Below, piece after piece: positions 6,474 to 7,057 of a stretch of DNA of 7,057 bases. The stretch comes from Bacteroidales bacterium (GTDB taxonomy: Bacteria > Bacteroidota > Bacteroidia > Bacteroidales > WCHB1-69), in assembly GCA_031266895.1 (NCBI GenBank), contig JAISAD010000074.1:1-7057 (forward strand). The letters are read 5' to 3'. Position numbers and translations under genes: made by a program. Position 1 is the stretch's first letter. The number at the start of each line of letters is the position of its first letter. Under the pieces are notes generated by a model that saw nothing but the letters and a program-made list of their open reading frames with translations, was not told the origin of the DNA and made no database searches.

Positions 6474-6938
6474 TTGCTGCGAACCAAGAATGGAAAAATC
6501 ATTTTCCGCGATGCCAACACCCTGCTGGCGCCTTATGCCATCGCACTCACGCCCGCAGAAAGGCATTCAATGTTAAAAATGGGCGAGAAAACCCTTAGCT
6601 TTGTGGAGAAAGCTCACGAGTTTGCCGCGCAAAATCCCAACCTCGTTCCGCCATACCTCAATATGGCAGACTTCGATATCGATTTTGCCGATGCGCACAA
6701 CCTGTGGACAGTGCTCCTTGCTTCGCAGCAGCTCTGCGAAAATCTGGACGACACCACCATGGTAGCCGGAAGCGAAGCCTACCAGGCAGCGCTGGTGTTC
6801 TACAGCTCCGTAAAGATAGCTGCCCGTCAGGACATCCCCGGTGCCAAAGCGGTGTATGAGGAACTCAGAAAGCGTTTCCCTCGCGGCAGACGTAAAAAAG
6901 CTAACGAAACTGATTCGGATTCCGAAATTGTTTCTTAA
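6474..6938 (+). CDS. Conserved helical protein of about 150 residues, unknown function
   Basis: The product has 154 residues with no signal peptide or membrane segment, so it is probably cytoplasmic and mostly helical. It carries the signatures of a family I recall as common in Bacteroidota but uncharacterised: LTPAERHSMLKMGEKTLSFV (25-44), QNPNLVPPYL (53-62), DDTTMVAGSEAYQAALVFY (92-110), IPGAKAVYEELRKRFP (121-136). The tail is basic (RGRRKK, 137-142) and then acidic. The start is a TTG: no ATG lies in frame between the upstream stop at 6438-6440 and the first conserved part, and the TTG gives about 35 residues before KMG, roughly the spacing I expect of the family. An ATG at 6486 is out of frame. 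The gene is divergent from the outer-membrane genes, sharing a 95-bp intergenic region, and is followed by a hairpin terminator. It is more GC-rich than the neighbouring paralogue block. No function should be assigned. Confidence 0.8.
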   Translation: MLRTKNGKIIFRDANTLLAPYAIALTPAERHSMLKMGEKTLSFVEKAHEFAAQNPNLVPPYLNMADFDIDFADAHNLWTVLLASQQLCENLDDTTMVAGSEAYQAALVFYSSVKIAARQDIPGAKAVYEELRKRFPRGRRKKANETDSDSEIVS

Positions 6939-6957
6939 AATTTCAAGTTTAACCTTC

Positions 6958-7002
6958 AAAGAGTCGTTTGCGATGTACAGAGCACCGAAAGCGGCTCTTT
7001 TT
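6958..7002 (+). terminator. Hairpin terminator after the helical-protein gene
   Basis: AAAGAGTCG (6958-6966) can pair with CGGCTCTTT (6992-7000) with one G-T pair, and the stem is followed by T residues to 7002. A more compact alternative uses AGAG...CCG (6980-6988) with CGG/CTCT and an AAAG loop. The element begins 19 bp after the stop codon at 6938. It could also act on transcripts coming from the right. Confidence 0.65.
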
Positions 7003-7014
7003 GTATTGAATTAA

Positions 7015-7057
7015 ATGCTCGAAGAATAAAACTCCATGCTCGGAGAATAAAACTCCA
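7015..7057. repeat. 21-bp tandem repeat, two copies visible, runs off right edge
   Basis: Units at 7015-7035 and 7036-7056 are 21 bp each and differ at one base (CTCGAAGAA against CTCGGAGAA). Base 7057 agrees with the start of a third unit, so an array probably continues beyond the window. It lies in non-coding DNA after a terminator. Confidence 0.8.

Noticed and set aside
6573..6959. Minus-strand ORF of 128 codons
   Set aside because: It is antisense to the conserved family protein at 6474-6938, whose motifs are convincing, and it starts within the terminator region.
7015..7057. CRISPR array
   Set aside because: The two 21-bp units abut directly with no unique spacers, so this is a plain tandem repeat.

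Overview
The window looks like a chromosomal segment from a member of the Bacteroidota. The signs are near-perfect TAnnTTTG-type -7 promoter boxes, start codons preceded by A/T-rich sequence rather than Shine-Dalgarno motifs, signal peptides ending in A-Q, and protein families typical of that phylum: a very large secreted lipase-like/beta-helix protein, small outer-membrane beta-barrel-like proteins, and a short helical protein carrying QNPNLVPP and AGSEAY signatures. I cannot name the genus from the sequence.

Layout, left to right. Positions 1 to 4283 on the minus strand hold one very large surface-protein gene in two reading frames. The upstream part (2832-4283) encodes a signal peptide, a PKD/Ig-like segment and most of an alpha/beta-hydrolase domain with a GPSMGG nucleophile elbow. 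It stops at 2832, just after a short TA repeat. The same domain continues without a break in the -1 frame, from about 2847 to the left edge (949 open codons). That part supplies the probable catalytic His, an Ig-like domain, a long right-handed beta-helix and a helical C-terminal region, and it runs off the window. This is the main anomaly here.

Upstream of it (4318-4839, minus) is a small lipoprotein gene with its own -7 box. It probably forms a transcription unit with the big gene (34 bp gap). Further upstream (4905-6378, minus) are two tandem paralogous outer-membrane-like protein genes, 28 bp apart, with a promoter in front of the first. They are mosaics: their 3' 295 bp are almost identical and their middles have diverged. 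Their signal-peptide leaders are almost identical to each other and to the leader of the unrelated lipase-like gene. This AT-rich block looks shaped by duplication and gene conversion.

At the right, on the plus strand and divergent from the rest, is a gene for a roughly 150-residue helical protein of a conserved but uncharacterised Bacteroidota family (6474-6938). A hairpin terminator follows, then the beginning of a 21-bp tandem repeat array that leaves the window at the right edge.

The minus-strand genes all encode envelope or secreted proteins (a lipoprotein, two outer-membrane-like proteins and a large, probably type IX-secreted, hydrolase/adhesin-like protein). A shared surface role is plausible but unproven. 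I see no RNA genes, CRISPR arrays, insertion sequences or phage genes.
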